From positions 1,054,001 through 1,118,000 of the forward strand of contig NZ_FYEY01000001.1 of NCBI RefSeq assembly GCF_900187385.1: a stretch of 64,000 nucleotides of DNA, written 5' to 3'. The first letter of the stretch is position 1; every line of letters begins with the position of its first letter. The notes under the pieces were generated by a model that saw only the letters and a list, made by a program, of their open reading frames with translations, was not told the DNA's origin and ran no database searches. Shown here piece by piece: positions 51,887 to 61,032 of the stretch. This stretch comes from Streptomyces sp. 2114.4 (GTDB lineage: Bacteria > Actinomycetota > Actinomycetes > Streptomycetales > Streptomycetaceae). The position numbers and the translations under genes are program-made.

Positions 51887-52504
51887 TCAGGCGCCCGCCG
51901 GGGTCCCCTTGCGCGGCCGCAGCCGGCCCCGGATGGCCCGGACGGCGCCTTCCGCGTCATCGACGGTGACGGTGAAGTCGCGTCCGTCGCCGAGTCGCAC
52001 CACCACGCCCTCGCCACGGCGGACGACCACCGCCGTGCCCTGCTCGGGGCGCCAGCGGTAGCCCCAGCCGCCCCAGTGGCGTGGGGTGACCTGGGGAGTG
52101 AAATCGGCGCCGACGACGGTGTCGAGGGCGATCCGGCGGCGTGGCACCCCTATATGGCCGCACCGCACCTCCAGCCAGTCCTCGTCGATGCGTACCGCGA
52201 CATGGACGTAGGCGAGCGTGCCGAAGAGCACCAGCAGGCCGACCGCGACACAGCCGACCACCGACATCACCAGGGGCGCGAGGCCCGCGGTCCAGTTGCT
52301 CTCGACGGCGAGCTCGATGCCCAGCGCGAGACAGCCCGCACCGACCGCGGCCAGCAGCCACTGGATGCGGTTGGTGGCACTGCCGTGCCAGACCTCGGGG
52401 ATCTCCGCATGGGAGCCGCTGGTGGGGCGAGCTCCGCTGTCGGCGCCCTCGGCCGGGCCGGAGTCGTCGGGGGCTGCTGCCCCCTCGTGGGGGTGGTCCC
52501 TCAT
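51887..52504 (-). CDS. two-helix membrane protein with PH-like domain
   Basis: 205 aa. A polar N-terminus of about 45 residues, two membrane helices (IQWLLAAVGAGCLALGIELA and GLAPLVMSVVGCVAVGLLVL), then a small cytoplasmic beta domain (VRIDEDWLEVRCGHIGVPRR, IALDTVVGADFTPQVTP, RPEQGTAVVVRRGEGVVVRL). The arrangement resembles YdbS/bPH-type or DUF3093-like proteins of actinobacteria, role unknown. TACGCT (52512-52517) lies 7 nt before the ATG and supports a leaderless start. Confidence 0.78.
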   Translation of the reverse strand: MRDHPHEGAAAPDDSGPAEGADSGARPTSGSHAEIPEVWHGSATNRIQWLLAAVGAGCLALGIELAVESNWTAGLAPLVMSVVGCVAVGLLVLFGTLAYVHVAVRIDEDWLEVRCGHIGVPRRRIALDTVVGADFTPQVTPRHWGGWGYRWRPEQGTAVVVRRGEGVVVRLGDGRDFTVTVDDAEGAVRAIRGRLRPRKGTPAGA

Positions 52505-52608
52505 GAGACGCAGCGTACGCGTCTTTGCACGCTACGGCAGCGCGTCGGACGGCCGTTCACGACCCGGATTGCGGTGCCGCCGTCGTCATGGTCGGCGCCA
52601 TGCCGGCG

Positions 52609-53457
52609 TCAGCGGCGGGCGGCAGCGGCGGCCCCGTCGGCGGCCGGGGCGCCCTCGTCCGGGGTTCCCGGGGCGATGTCCGTACGGCTCTGGGCCAGCA
52701 GTCTGCCCTCGGCGAAGGTGAGCGCCTCGGCCGGCAGTCCGGCGGGGCGGCCGCTGAGGATCACGCTCAGGGCGCCGGTCGGGGCGGCCGCCGGCGCCGG
52801 CTCGGCACCGATGCGGCGCAGCGCCTGGGCGGCGACCGCCTCGGCGGAGCCGTACAGGACGAGCGCGGGGGCAGCGGGCTGCTGGAGCGCGGCGCGGATG
52901 CGTTCGGCGACCAGTTCATAGTGGGTGCAGCCCAGGACGACGCTGCGCACATCGCGCGGGGTGTGCTGCGCGGCGGCCGCGATGGCGGCGTCGATCGCGG
53001 CCTCGTCGGCGGTCTGGACCGCGTCGGCGAGCCCGGGGCACGGCACGCCGGTGACCTCCACGCCCTGCCCGAACCGCTCGATCAGCTCCCGCTGGTAGGG
53101 GCTGCCGGTGGTCGCGGGGGTGGCCCAGATGGCGACCGGGCCGCCGCCGGCTGCCGCGGGCTTGATGGCCGGGACGGTGCCGATGACCGGGACATGGGGT
53201 TCCAGTTCGGCGCGGAGGGCCGGCAAGGCGTGCACGGACGCGGTGTTGCAGGCGACGATCAGGGCGTCGGGGCGGTGGGCGGCCGCGGAGCGGGCCACGG
53301 CCAGTGCGTGTGCGGTGACGTCGTCGGGGGTGCGGGGCCCCCAGGGCATACCGTCGGGATCGGAGGAGAGGACCAGATCGGCGTCCGGCCGCAGTCGCCG
53401 CATGGCGGCGGCCGCCGCGAGCAGCCCGGTCCCGGAGTCCATCAGCGCGATCTTCAC
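52609..53457 (-). CDS. murI: glutamate racemase-like Asp/Glu racemase
   Basis: 282 aa. The two catalytic cysteines are present: ALIVACNTASVHALP (about 75) and VVLGCTHYELVAERI (about 187); MDSGTGLLAAAAAM and DPDGMPWGPRTPDDV are the substrate-binding segments. The protein interconverts L- and D-glutamate for peptidoglycan. Sequence around DSGTGLL and WG differs from the commonest MurI form (DSGVGGL, PYG), so a paralogue is possible; the gene symbol is tentative. TAAAGT (53464-53469) stands 6 nt before GTG 53457: probably leaderless. Confidence 0.8.
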   Translation of the reverse strand: MKIALMDSGTGLLAAAAAMRRLRPDADLVLSSDPDGMPWGPRTPDDVTAHALAVARSAAAHRPDALIVACNTASVHALPALRAELEPHVPVIGTVPAIKPAAAGGGPVAIWATPATTGSPYQRELIERFGQGVEVTGVPCPGLADAVQTADEAAIDAAIAAAAQHTPRDVRSVVLGCTHYELVAERIRAALQQPAAPALVLYGSAEAVAAQALRRIGAEPAPAAAPTGALSVILSGRPAGLPAEALTFAEGRLLAQSRTDIAPGTPDEGAPAADGAAAAARR

Positions 53458-53641
53458 CCGGACACTTTACTCAGTGGTGCATCCGGCTTGTCATACCGGG
53501 CGCGGCACGGGCGGCCCGCCGGGGCCTCGGGCGGGCGAAGGCCCAGGCGGGTGGCACGCCGGGGCCGCCGGCCCGGACCGGGTTCCGTGACACCGTCCCG
53601 ATCACCGGTGCGCGCCGGCCGGGGTGCGGCAGACTGCGGCC

Positions 53642-54799
53642 GTGAGCGCGATGGAGTGGATCGGTGCCGGGTCGCTGTCGGCCTGGGTGTGGCTGCTGCT
53701 GGGGCAGGGCTTCTTCTGGCGGACGGACGTCCGGCTGCCGGAACGCCGGGATCCGGAGCGCTGGCCGTCGGTCGCGGTGGTGGTCCCGGCGCGGGACGAG
53801 GCCGCGGTGCTGCCGGACAGCCTGCCGTCGCTGCTCGGGCAGAAGTACCCGGGCCGGGCGGAAGTGTTCCTGGTCGACGACGGCAGTACGGACGGGACCG
53901 GCCCACTGGCCCGGGAGCTGGCGGCCGCGCGCGGGGGGCTGCCCCTCACGGTGGCCTCGCCCGGCGAGCCCGAGCCCGGGTGGACGGGGAAGCTGTGGGC
54001 CGTACGCCACGGGATCGCGCTGGCGCGGGAGCGTGTCGCGCCGGAGTACCTGCTGCTGACCGATGCGGATATCGCGCACGAGCCGGACAGTCTGCGGGAG
54101 TTGGTGGCGGCGGCGTGGTCGGCGGACCTGGACGTGGTGTCGCAGATGGCGCGGCTGCGGGTGGTCACCTTCTGGGAGCGGCTGATCGTGCCGGCCTTCG
54201 TGTACTTCTTCGGGCAGCTCTACCCCTTCCGGTGGGTCAACCGTCCCGGGGCGCGGACCGCGGCGGCGGCCGGGGGCTGTGTGCTGCTGCGGCGGGAGGC
54301 GGCGGAGCGGGCGGGCATTCCGGAGGCGATCCGGCATGCGGTGATCGACGATGTGGCGCTGGCCCGTGCGGTGCAGCGCTCCGGCGGCACGCTATGGCTG
54401 GGGCTTGCGGACCGGGTCGACAGCGTGCGGCCGTATCCGCGGCCGGCCGAGCTGTGGCGGATGGTCTCGCGCAGCGCCTACGCCCAACTGCGGCACCGGC
54501 CGCTGCTGCTGCTCGGCACGGTCCTCGGTCTTGCGCTGGTGTATCTGGCCCCGCCCGTCGCGCTGGTGGCCGGACTGGCCGACGGCGATACGACGGCCGC
54601 CGCGCTCGGCGGGGCGGCCTGGGCGGTGATGTGCGGGACGTATCTGCCGATGCTGCGCTACTACGGGCAGCGGCCGTGGTGGGCGCCGCTGCTGCCGTTC
54701 ACCGCGCTGCTGTATCTGCTGATGACCGTGGACTCGGCGGTGCGGCACTACCGGGGGCGCGGCGCGGCCTGGAAGGGGCGGACGTATCCGGCGCCCTGA
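53642..54799 (+). CDS. hpnB: hopene-associated glycosyltransferase HpnB
   Basis: 385 aa, GT2 family. One N-terminal membrane helix (WIGAGSLSAWVWLLLG) precedes the catalytic domain: VAVVVPARDEAAVLPDSLPS, VFLVDDGSTDGTGPLA (DxD-like), EPGWTGKLWAVRHGIALA, LLLTDADIAHEPDSL and HAVIDDVALARAVQRSG. YFFGQLYPFRWVNRPGARTA and three C-terminal helices match the HpnB pattern closely. It is thought to act on hopanoids; no other hopanoid gene is near. CAGACT (53630-53635) lies 6 nt before GTG 53642, favouring that start over ATG 53651. Confidence 0.87.
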   Translation: MSAMEWIGAGSLSAWVWLLLGQGFFWRTDVRLPERRDPERWPSVAVVVPARDEAAVLPDSLPSLLGQKYPGRAEVFLVDDGSTDGTGPLARELAAARGGLPLTVASPGEPEPGWTGKLWAVRHGIALARERVAPEYLLLTDADIAHEPDSLRELVAAAWSADLDVVSQMARLRVVTFWERLIVPAFVYFFGQLYPFRWVNRPGARTAAAAGGCVLLRREAAERAGIPEAIRHAVIDDVALARAVQRSGGTLWLGLADRVDSVRPYPRPAELWRMVSRSAYAQLRHRPLLLLGTVLGLALVYLAPPVALVAGLADGDTTAAALGGAAWAVMCGTYLPMLRYYGQRPWWAPLLPFTALLYLLMTVDSAVRHYRGRGAAWKGRTYPAP

Positions 54800-54820
54800 G
54801 CGGCGCCCCCGGTGCCCTCG

Positions 54821-56083
54821 TCACTTGCGGGCCGGTGACCAGTCCAGGCCCCAGCCATAGGCGTGATCAACGGTGCGCTGCGGGCTGACGCCGGGCTCGG
54901 GCACGAGGTAGCGGGCCTCGCGCTGGACGACGAGTTCGCCGCCGGTGTGGGTGATCAGGGCGAGCGCGCAGACGGTGGAGGGCACCGTGCAGGCGTCGAG
55001 CGAGAAGTCGACGGGGGCGCCGTGCTGGGGCTGGAGGGTGACCGTGGCGCTCAGGCCCTCGAAGCTGCGGGCGCCGGCGTAGACGGTGACGAAGATCAGG
55101 ATGCGCTTGATGCGTGCCTGGTGGTCGAGGTTGATGGTCAGGTTCTCGCCGGCCGCGACGGCGCCGGTGCGGTCGTCGCCGTCGAGCTGGATGAACGGCG
55201 GGGCGTGCAGGGCGCCGAAGCTGTTGCCGAGCGGGTGGACCACACCGGCGGCGCCGTCGGTGAGTTCGTAGAGCGCGCACAGATCGAGGTCGAGCTCGCC
55301 GGACGGGGGCAGCAGCGCGCCGCGGGCGCCCATGGCCTGCATCGCCTTGCGGCCGAGCGTCTTGCCGAGCCGCTTGCCCGCCGAGCCGCCGCTCCAGTTG
55401 AGGTTCACCCGCATCGCCCCGGAAGTGCCGCCCTGCTTCGTCAAGGAGACGGCGGGGGCTTCCTTCGTGAGGGTGACGTTTGTCAGACGAACGGGAGAGG
55501 CCGGCGGTGCGGGAGCCGGGGTCGGGGCAGGGGCGGGCGGCGCGGGCTGCGGCGCCGCCGGTTCCTCGACGCTGATGCCGAAGTCGGTGGCCAGTCCGGC
55601 GAGACCGGTGTCGTAGCCCTGCCCCACCGCGCGGAACTTCCAGGCGCCCTGGCGGCGGTAGAGCTCGCCGAGCACGAAGGCGGTCTCGGGGCCGGCGTCC
55701 AGGCTGTCGAAGCGGGCGATCTCGGCGCCGCTCGCCGCGTCCAGCACCCGGATGTGCAGCCCGGGGACGTTCCCGAACGGGCCGCCGCCGGCGGAGGCGG
55801 CCAGCACCACCGTGTCGACGGCGGGTTCGACCGAGGCCAGGGCCACGGTGAGGGTGTCGGTCATCGCGCCGCCGGCCGCGCGCTTGCCTTCGTGGCGTAC
55901 GGCACCGGAGGCATGCGCGGCCTGGTTATAGAAGACGAAGTCTGCGTCGTCGCGGACCTTTCCGGACACCAGGAGCAGGGCGGAGGCGTCCACGTCCGGT
56001 GCCCCCGGGGCGGCCTGCCAGCCCAGTTCCACCCGGACCTCCGGGGCCGGTACCGGAACATTGCCGCCCTTGAGCATCGTCAT
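54821..56083 (-). CDS. double TerD-domain stress protein
   Basis: 420 aa. Two TerD modules: residues about 3-172 ([54 protein letters not shown]) and about 230-415 ([46 protein letters not shown]), joined by a Pro/Ala linker (about 175-200). The Asp-rich loops of TerD bind calcium. The proteins are linked to tellurite/stress resistance and Ca-dependent differentiation in Streptomyces. The second module keeps [11 protein letters not shown] but with altered loops. ATG 56083 follows GGAAGG. It ends 21 nt from the convergent hpnB end. Confidence 0.9.
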   Translation of the reverse strand: MTMLKGGNVPVPAPEVRVELGWQAAPGAPDVDASALLLVSGKVRDDADFVFYNQAAHASGAVRHEGKRAAGGAMTDTLTVALASVEPAVDTVVLAASAGGGPFGNVPGLHIRVLDAASGAEIARFDSLDAGPETAFVLGELYRRQGAWKFRAVGQGYDTGLAGLATDFGISVEEPAAPQPAPPAPAPTPAPAPPASPVRLTNVTLTKEAPAVSLTKQGGTSGAMRVNLNWSGGSAGKRLGKTLGRKAMQAMGARGALLPPSGELDLDLCALYELTDGAAGVVHPLGNSFGALHAPPFIQLDGDDRTGAVAAGENLTINLDHQARIKRILIFVTVYAGARSFEGLSATVTLQPQHGAPVDFSLDACTVPSTVCALALITHTGGELVVQREARYLVPEPGVSPQRTVDHAYGWGLDWSPARK

Positions 56084-56329
56084 CGCCGCGCCTTCCGCTC
56101 GTCCGCCGCGCCCCCTCTCCGGTGGCCTCTCCAACCTACTTGGCCCGAACCGCTCCGAACGCCCCTTGTTCACCTGCGAGAAGCGGGGTCTTTACACGAT
56201 CCCTACGGGCGATCGCGACCGATTTCCACAAGTTCGCTCCCATTAGCGCTCCAGAGCCGCTCCGAACACGCAAAACAACCCTCTTTCCAGGCTCCCCAAT
56301 CGGCACATCGTGGGCTTAACTTATGAGGT

Positions 56330-56779
56330 ATGACCTCCCCCCGCTCTACCTACGGCGGCTACTACGCTTCGCCCTCCTTCCCGGACACCCCGATCTACGA
56401 CAGCCTCGTCGCCGAACGTGGTACGCCGCAGATCGCCCCGATCCGGGTGAACCCCTCCCCTTACGAGACGGGTTCGTCTTATTTGCCGGCGCTCCCGTCG
56501 GCGCTGCCCGCTCTTCCGGCCGCGCCCTCCCACCCGTCGCCCGCGCAGGGCTATCCGGGTGCTGCCGCACAGCCGGTCGCCCCGCTGCAGCAGACTCCGG
56601 CGCCGTACATCCCGCAGCAGGCGGGCGGTCGCGGCTATCCGTCCCCGCAACAGCAGCAGCCCCAGCGTCCGCCCATGGGCACGGGGTACGAGGCGATGCG
56701 GCCGGCCGCTCCGGTCGCACCCCGGCCCGCCTCGCCGTACGACGACCCGTACGGCCGGCAGTATCCGCGCGGGTACTGA
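56330..56779 (+). CDS. Pro/Gln-rich Streptomyces protein (DUF6643-like)
   Basis: 149 aa. The N-terminal 45 residues (MTSPRSTYGGYYASPSFPDT, PIYDSLVAERGTPQIAPIRV) are strongly conserved in Streptomyces proteins; the rest is low-complexity Pro/Ala/Gln/Tyr (PSPQQQQPQRPP, YDDPYGRQYPRGY). No enzymatic motif, signal or membrane segment; it is likely disordered and may bind partners by its N-terminus. ATG 56330 follows TGAGGT. The upstream 246-nt region is less GC-rich and contains two copies of GCTCCGAAC (56150 and 56263 areas), possible regulator sites. Confidence 0.82.
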   Translation: MTSPRSTYGGYYASPSFPDTPIYDSLVAERGTPQIAPIRVNPSPYETGSSYLPALPSALPALPAAPSHPSPAQGYPGAAAQPVAPLQQTPAPYIPQQAGGRGYPSPQQQQPQRPPMGTGYEAMRPAAPVAPRPASPYDDPYGRQYPRGY

Positions 56780-56826
56780 CCCGGCCGGTCGGTCAACCAT
56801 CCGAGGCCGCTGGCAGGATGGACGGC

Positions 56827-57651
56827 ATGCCGAAGCCCGCACTCCAGTCGATCCATCTCTACCCGGTCAAAGCACTGGCGGGGCCCGGTCCCGGCGAGGC
56901 GGTCGTGGAGCCGTGGGGGCTCGCCGGGGACCGACGCTGGATGCTGGTGGACACGGCAGGAAGGATGATCACCCAACGGCAGCAGCGGACACTCGCGTTG
57001 GCGCACGCCGAGGCGCTGCCGGGCGGCGGCCTGCGGTGCACCGCGCCCGGAAGGGAGCCGCTGACGGTCGAGGTGCCCGCCTCCGGGGAGACGATCCCGG
57101 TCGAGGTCTGGAAGGACGAGGTCGAGGCGGTGCCCGCCGGACCGGCGGCGGCCGCGTGGTTCGGCGGGTATCTCGGTGCGGAGTGCCGGCTGGTGTACCT
57201 GGACGCGCCGGAGAAGCGCCGGCCCCTCGCCCCGGACTGGGGAGCGCCCGGTGACACGGTCGGTTTCGCCGACGGTTTCCCGCTGCTGCTGACGACCACC
57301 TCGTCGCTGGACGCCCTCAACTCCCTTGTCGCACAGGGTGATCACGCCGATGAGGGGCCGCTGCCCATGAACCGTTTCCGGCCCAATGTGGTGGTGGACG
57401 GCACCGCCCCCTGGGCGGAGGACGACTGGCGGCGGGTCCGCATCGGCACGGTGGACTTCGAGGCGGCCGAGCCCAGCGCACGCTGCGTGGTCACCACCAC
57501 CGACCAGTGCACCGCCGAGCGCGGCAAGGAGCCGCTGCGCACCCTCGCCCGGCATCGCCGCTTCGGCGACCGGCTGCTCTTCGGCCGCAATCTGATCCCC
57601 CGCGGCGCCGGCACGATCCGCGTCGGCGACCCGTTCGAAATCCTCGGCTGA
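56827..57651 (+). CDS. MOSC-domain protein with N-terminal beta-barrel
   Basis: 274 aa. The MOSC_N module (LQSIHLYPVKALAGPGPGEA, GLAGDRRWMLVDTAGRMITQ) is followed by the MOSC domain (MNRFRPNVVVDGTAPWAEDD, ARCVVTTTDQCTAERGKEPL RTL) with the conserved Cys that binds molybdenum cofactor sulfur in relatives. It likely transfers sulfur or reduces N-hydroxylated compounds (mARC-like) with Moco. CAGGAT (56814-56819) is 7 nt before ATG 56827, so it may be leaderless; ATG 56818 is the alternative. Confidence 0.9.
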   Translation: MPKPALQSIHLYPVKALAGPGPGEAVVEPWGLAGDRRWMLVDTAGRMITQRQQRTLALAHAEALPGGGLRCTAPGREPLTVEVPASGETIPVEVWKDEVEAVPAGPAAAAWFGGYLGAECRLVYLDAPEKRRPLAPDWGAPGDTVGFADGFPLLLTTTSSLDALNSLVAQGDHADEGPLPMNRFRPNVVVDGTAPWAEDDWRRVRIGTVDFEAAEPSARCVVTTTDQCTAERGKEPLRTLARHRRFGDRLLFGRNLIPRGAGTIRVGDPFEILG

Positions 57652-57825
57652 CCAGCCCGCGCAACCGTTCGCCGTCGTCGCGCCGGCCACGCCGGGGCGG
57701 GCCCCCGGACATGTGCCATACGTCCGGTTGTCGCTCTTTGTACGGGGCGAAGTTGCTCGCTCTTCGCAGAACTCTCGCGTGGACCACCCCTGATGCGGTA
57801 TCCACGGACACGGAGAGGGGGCGCG

Positions 57826-58428
57826 ATGCGAGCGATGAGAGGCGTATGGCGCTGGCGGCGCAATCCGCTGCGGCGCCGGACCGATCGGATCGAGGCCTGG
57901 GTGGCACTGGCCGCCGCCGTGCTGATCGTCCTCGGGGCGACCTCCGTGGGCTGGTTCGCCGGACGGGCCGCCCACGGCGCGCTGCTGACGACCGTACGGA
58001 TACAGCACCAGCAGCGGCATCTGGAGTGGGTCACGGTCGACCGGCTGGTCTCCCGGACCCCGCTCGACCCCGACCCCGAGACCTCGTCGCAGCGCGATGC
58101 GCACCGCCGGGTCCTCGCCCGCTGGACGGCCCCGGACGGCACTGCGCACCTCGGGCAGCTCGCGGCTCCGCGCCCGGTGGAGACCGGTGAGCGGTTCCGG
58201 ATCTGGACGGACGGCCGCGGCCGGGTGGTGCCGCGGCCGATGGACGCCGACACGGCGGCCACGCATGCGGTGCTGGCCGGTCTGGGCACCACGACCGGCG
58301 TCGGCATGATGATCGAGGGTGCCCGGCGGATGGTCGTCTGGCAGCTGATGGTGCGTCGTTTCCGCCGCTGGGACGAGGAGTGGGAGCGGGCCGGACAGGA
58401 CTGGGGCCGGGCCGGCGCGGGGAGTTGA
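57826..58428 (+). CDS. Rv1733c-like membrane protein
   Basis: 200 aa. One strong N-terminal membrane helix (WVALAAAVLIVLGATSVGWF) and a weaker one near residue 155 (AVLAGLGTTTGVGMMIEGAR) flank an extracellular domain with VDRLVSRTP, RVLARWTAPDGTAHLGQLAA and RFRIWTDGRGRVV, the pattern of actinobacterial Rv1733c family proteins, function unknown. ATG 57826 follows GAGAGGGGG. A 6-bp stem (GCGAAG 57747-57752, CTTCGC 57762-57767) stands in its promoter region. Confidence 0.83.
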   Translation: MRAMRGVWRWRRNPLRRRTDRIEAWVALAAAVLIVLGATSVGWFAGRAAHGALLTTVRIQHQQRHLEWVTVDRLVSRTPLDPDPETSSQRDAHRRVLARWTAPDGTAHLGQLAAPRPVETGERFRIWTDGRGRVVPRPMDADTAATHAVLAGLGTTTGVGMMIEGARRMVVWQLMVRRFRRWDEEWERAGQDWGRAGAGS

Positions 58429-58489
58429 TCAGGCCGCCTGCCGGGGCGCCCGACCGTGTCAACTGCCGCCCGCCGAGCGCGCTACGGTG

Positions 58490-58560
58490 GTGGCGCCAGC
58501 CTCTCGGCTGGGGCCCCGCAGACCGGAAAGCGGACATCCGCGGACGGATGGTGCCGGGCC
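58490..58560 (+). other. structured leader before the beta-helix/AAA+ gene
   Basis: Two small perfect hairpins, CCAGCC-TCTC-GGCTGG (58496-58511) and CATCCG-CGGA-CGGATG (near 58535-58550), with tetraloops and a GGAAAGCGGA stretch between. This resembles a folded RNA leader, but no known riboswitch consensus was recognised. Confidence 0.35.
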
Positions 58561-58596
58561 GACAACAGCCGCACGAGGTGGGGGCACGACAGCGCC

Positions 58597-61032
58597 ATGG
58601 CACAGGGCTCGGTCCAGGTGACGCACTCCGGAACGTCGCGTTGGCGACGCCGCACGGGGGAGTACAGCTCGCTCGCCGCCGCCCTGGAGGCCGCCGGGGA
58701 CGGTGATGTGCTGACCGTCCCGGCCGGCACCTACCGCGAGAATCTGGTGCTGGTGCGCGCGGTGACCCTGCGCGGCCCGGACGGGGCACGCGGGTCGGTG
58801 CGGATCGCCCCGGCCGACGGCGTGGCGCTGACGGTGCGCGCCTCGGCCACCGTCCACGATCTGCATCTGGAGGCGACGGACTCCGCCTCGCCCGCGCTGC
58901 TGGTGGAGGACGGCGCCCCGGAGCTGACCGGTCTGCGGGTGGTGACCCGCTCGGCGTCCGGGATCGAGGTCCGCGGGGGCGCCCGCCCGACGGTGCGGCG
59001 CTGCACGGTCGACAACGCCGGCGGCGTCGGCATCAGCGTCCTGGACGGCGCGGGCGGCGTCTTCGAGGAGTGCGAGGTGCTGGCCGCCGGGCAGACCGGG
59101 GTCGCGGTGCGCGGCGGGGCCCATCCGCGGCTGGAGAACTGCCGGATCCACCATGCCTCGGGCGCCGGCCTGTCGGTCAACGGCGAGGGCAGCGCGGTCG
59201 AGGCGGTGGGCTGCGAGCTGTACGAGATCAAGGGCGCCGGGATCCAGGTGGCCTCGCGGGCCACCGGCCACCTCACCGACTGCACGGTGCACCGCACCTC
59301 CGCCGACGGCGTCACCCTGGACACCGATGCGGTGCTCACGCTCGCCGACTGCGACATCCACGACGTCCCGGAGAACGCGGTCGATCTGCGGTCGCGTTCG
59401 GTGCTGACGCTGACCCGCAGCACGGTCCGGCACTTCGGACGCAACGGTCTGTCCGTATGGGACCCGGGCACGCGAGTGGACGCCAACCAGTGCGAGATCC
59501 ACGACAGTACGGGCGACTATCCGGCGGTATGGGTCAGTGACGGCGCCACCGCTCTGCTGGACTCGACGCGGGTGCACGATGTGCCGGACGCCCTGTTCGT
59601 GCTGGACCGGGGCTCCCGCGCCGATGTCGTGGACTGCGACCTCGCCCAGGTCCGCAACACCGCGGTGTCGGTCAGCGACGGGGCGACCGTGCAGCTCGAC
59701 GACTGCCGGATCCGGGACGCGGCGACCGGTGCGTGGTTCCGCGACCACGGCAGCGGCGGCACGCTCGCCAACTGCACCATCGACGGGGCGCAGACCGGGG
59801 TGATCGTCACCAAGGGCGCGGACCCCACCATCGAGGGCTGCACGGTCAGTTCCCCGGCCGAGGCCGGTTTCTACGTCTCCGCCGAGGGCCGCGGCACCTT
59901 CCAGGGCTGCCGGGTCACCGGGAGTTCGGGGTTCGGCTTCCATGTGATCGACGGCTGCCGTACGGCGCTGACCCGGTGCCGTACGGAGCGGTGCGCGCGC
60001 GGCGGCTACGAGTTCGCCGAGGGCGGCGCCGGTCAGGGCGACGGGCCGACGGTCCAGGACTGCACCAGCGACGAGAGCCGCGCCGTGCAGACGCCGGCCG
60101 CGGGGGCGGTGGCGGCCCCCACGGTGCAGCAGGCCACGCAGACGGCAGGGCTGCTGGGCAACGTCCCGGCACAGATCCCGCCGCCGGCCGCCCCGGCCGC
60201 CCCGGAACCCGCCGTCAGCAGCCGGCCCTCCGACGAGGTGCTGGGCGAGCTGGACACCCTGGTGGGGCTGGAGAGCGTCAAGCGTGAGGTGCGCAGCCTG
60301 ATCAACATGATCGAGGTGGGGCGCCGGCGGCAGGAGGCGGGTCTGAAGGCCGCGTCCGTCCGCCGCCACCTGGTGTTCACCGGCTCCCCCGGTACCGGCA
60401 AGACCACCGTGGCGCGGCTGTACGGCGAGATCCTGGCGTCCCTGGCGGTGCTGGAACGCGGGCATCTGGTCGAGGTGTCCCGGGTGGACCTGGTCGGCGA
60501 GCACATCGGGTCGACGGCGATCCGCACCCAGGAGGCGTTCGACCGGGCGCGCGGCGGAGTGCTGTTCATCGACGAGGCCTACGCCCTCTCCCCCGAGGAC
60601 TCCGGGCGGGACTTCGGGCGGGAGGCCATCGACACCCTGGTGAAGCTGATGGAGGACCACCGGGAGGCCGTGGTGGTCATCGTGGCGGGCTACACCGCCG
60701 AGATGGAGCGCTTCCTGGCGGTCAACCCCGGTGTGGCGTCCCGTTTCTCCCGCACCATCACCTTCGGCGACTACGCACCCGAGGAACTGCTGCGGATCGT
60801 CGAGCAGCAGGGCGAGGAGCACGAGTACCGCCTCGCCGAGGGGACCGGCGAGGCGCTGCTGAAGTACTTCACGGCGCTGCCCAAGGGACCGTCGTTCGGC
60901 AACGGCCGAACCGCACGGCAGACCTTCGAGGCGATGGTCGAGCGGCATGCGGGGCGGGTTGCGGAGCTGGCCGCCCCGAGCACCGACGACCTCTCCCTGC
61001 TCTACCCGGACGATCTGCCCGAACTCCCCTGA
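58597..61032 (+). CDS. parallel beta-helix/AAA+ ATPase fusion (CbxX/EccA-like)
   Basis: 811 aa. Residues about 20-500 are a right-handed parallel beta-helix with more than a dozen rungs (for example VHDLHLEATDSASPALLVED, GIEVRGGARPTVRRCTVDNA, GVAVRGGAHPRLENCRIHHA). After a Pro/Ala linker (about 505-545) comes an AAA+ domain of the CbxX/CfxQ/SpoVK/EccA group: LDTLVGLESVKREVRSLINM, Walker A FTGSPGTGKTTVA, Walker B GGVLFIDEAYAL, sensor IVAGYTAEMERFL with Arg finger FSRTITFGDY. It is an ATP-driven remodeller with a large beta-solenoid recognition arm. ATG 58597 has GAGGTGGGGG far upstream. It overlaps the convergent gene by 31 nt. Confidence 0.9.
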   Translation: MAQGSVQVTHSGTSRWRRRTGEYSSLAAALEAAGDGDVLTVPAGTYRENLVLVRAVTLRGPDGARGSVRIAPADGVALTVRASATVHDLHLEATDSASPALLVEDGAPELTGLRVVTRSASGIEVRGGARPTVRRCTVDNAGGVGISVLDGAGGVFEECEVLAAGQTGVAVRGGAHPRLENCRIHHASGAGLSVNGEGSAVEAVGCELYEIKGAGIQVASRATGHLTDCTVHRTSADGVTLDTDAVLTLADCDIHDVPENAVDLRSRSVLTLTRSTVRHFGRNGLSVWDPGTRVDANQCEIHDSTGDYPAVWVSDGATALLDSTRVHDVPDALFVLDRGSRADVVDCDLAQVRNTAVSVSDGATVQLDDCRIRDAATGAWFRDHGSGGTLANCTIDGAQTGVIVTKGADPTIEGCTVSSPAEAGFYVSAEGRGTFQGCRVTGSSGFGFHVIDGCRTALTRCRTERCARGGYEFAEGGAGQGDGPTVQDCTSDESRAVQTPAAGAVAAPTVQQATQTAGLLGNVPAQIPPPAAPAAPEPAVSSRPSDEVLGELDTLVGLESVKREVRSLINMIEVGRRRQEAGLKAASVRRHLVFTGSPGTGKTTVARLYGEILASLAVLERGHLVEVSRVDLVGEHIGSTAIRTQEAFDRARGGVLFIDEAYALSPEDSGRDFGREAIDTLVKLMEDHREAVVVIVAGYTAEMERFLAVNPGVASRFSRTITFGDYAPEELLRIVEQQGEEHEYRLAEGTGEALLKYFTALPKGPSFGNGRTARQTFEAMVERHAGRVAELAAPSTDDLSLLYPDDLPELP

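Noticed and set aside
58440..58596. Possible riboswitch before the beta-helix/AAA+ gene
   Set aside because: Small hairpins are present, but no match to cyclic-di-AMP, cobalamin, SAM, glycine or other known consensus could be found by eye; kept only as a structured leader of low confidence.
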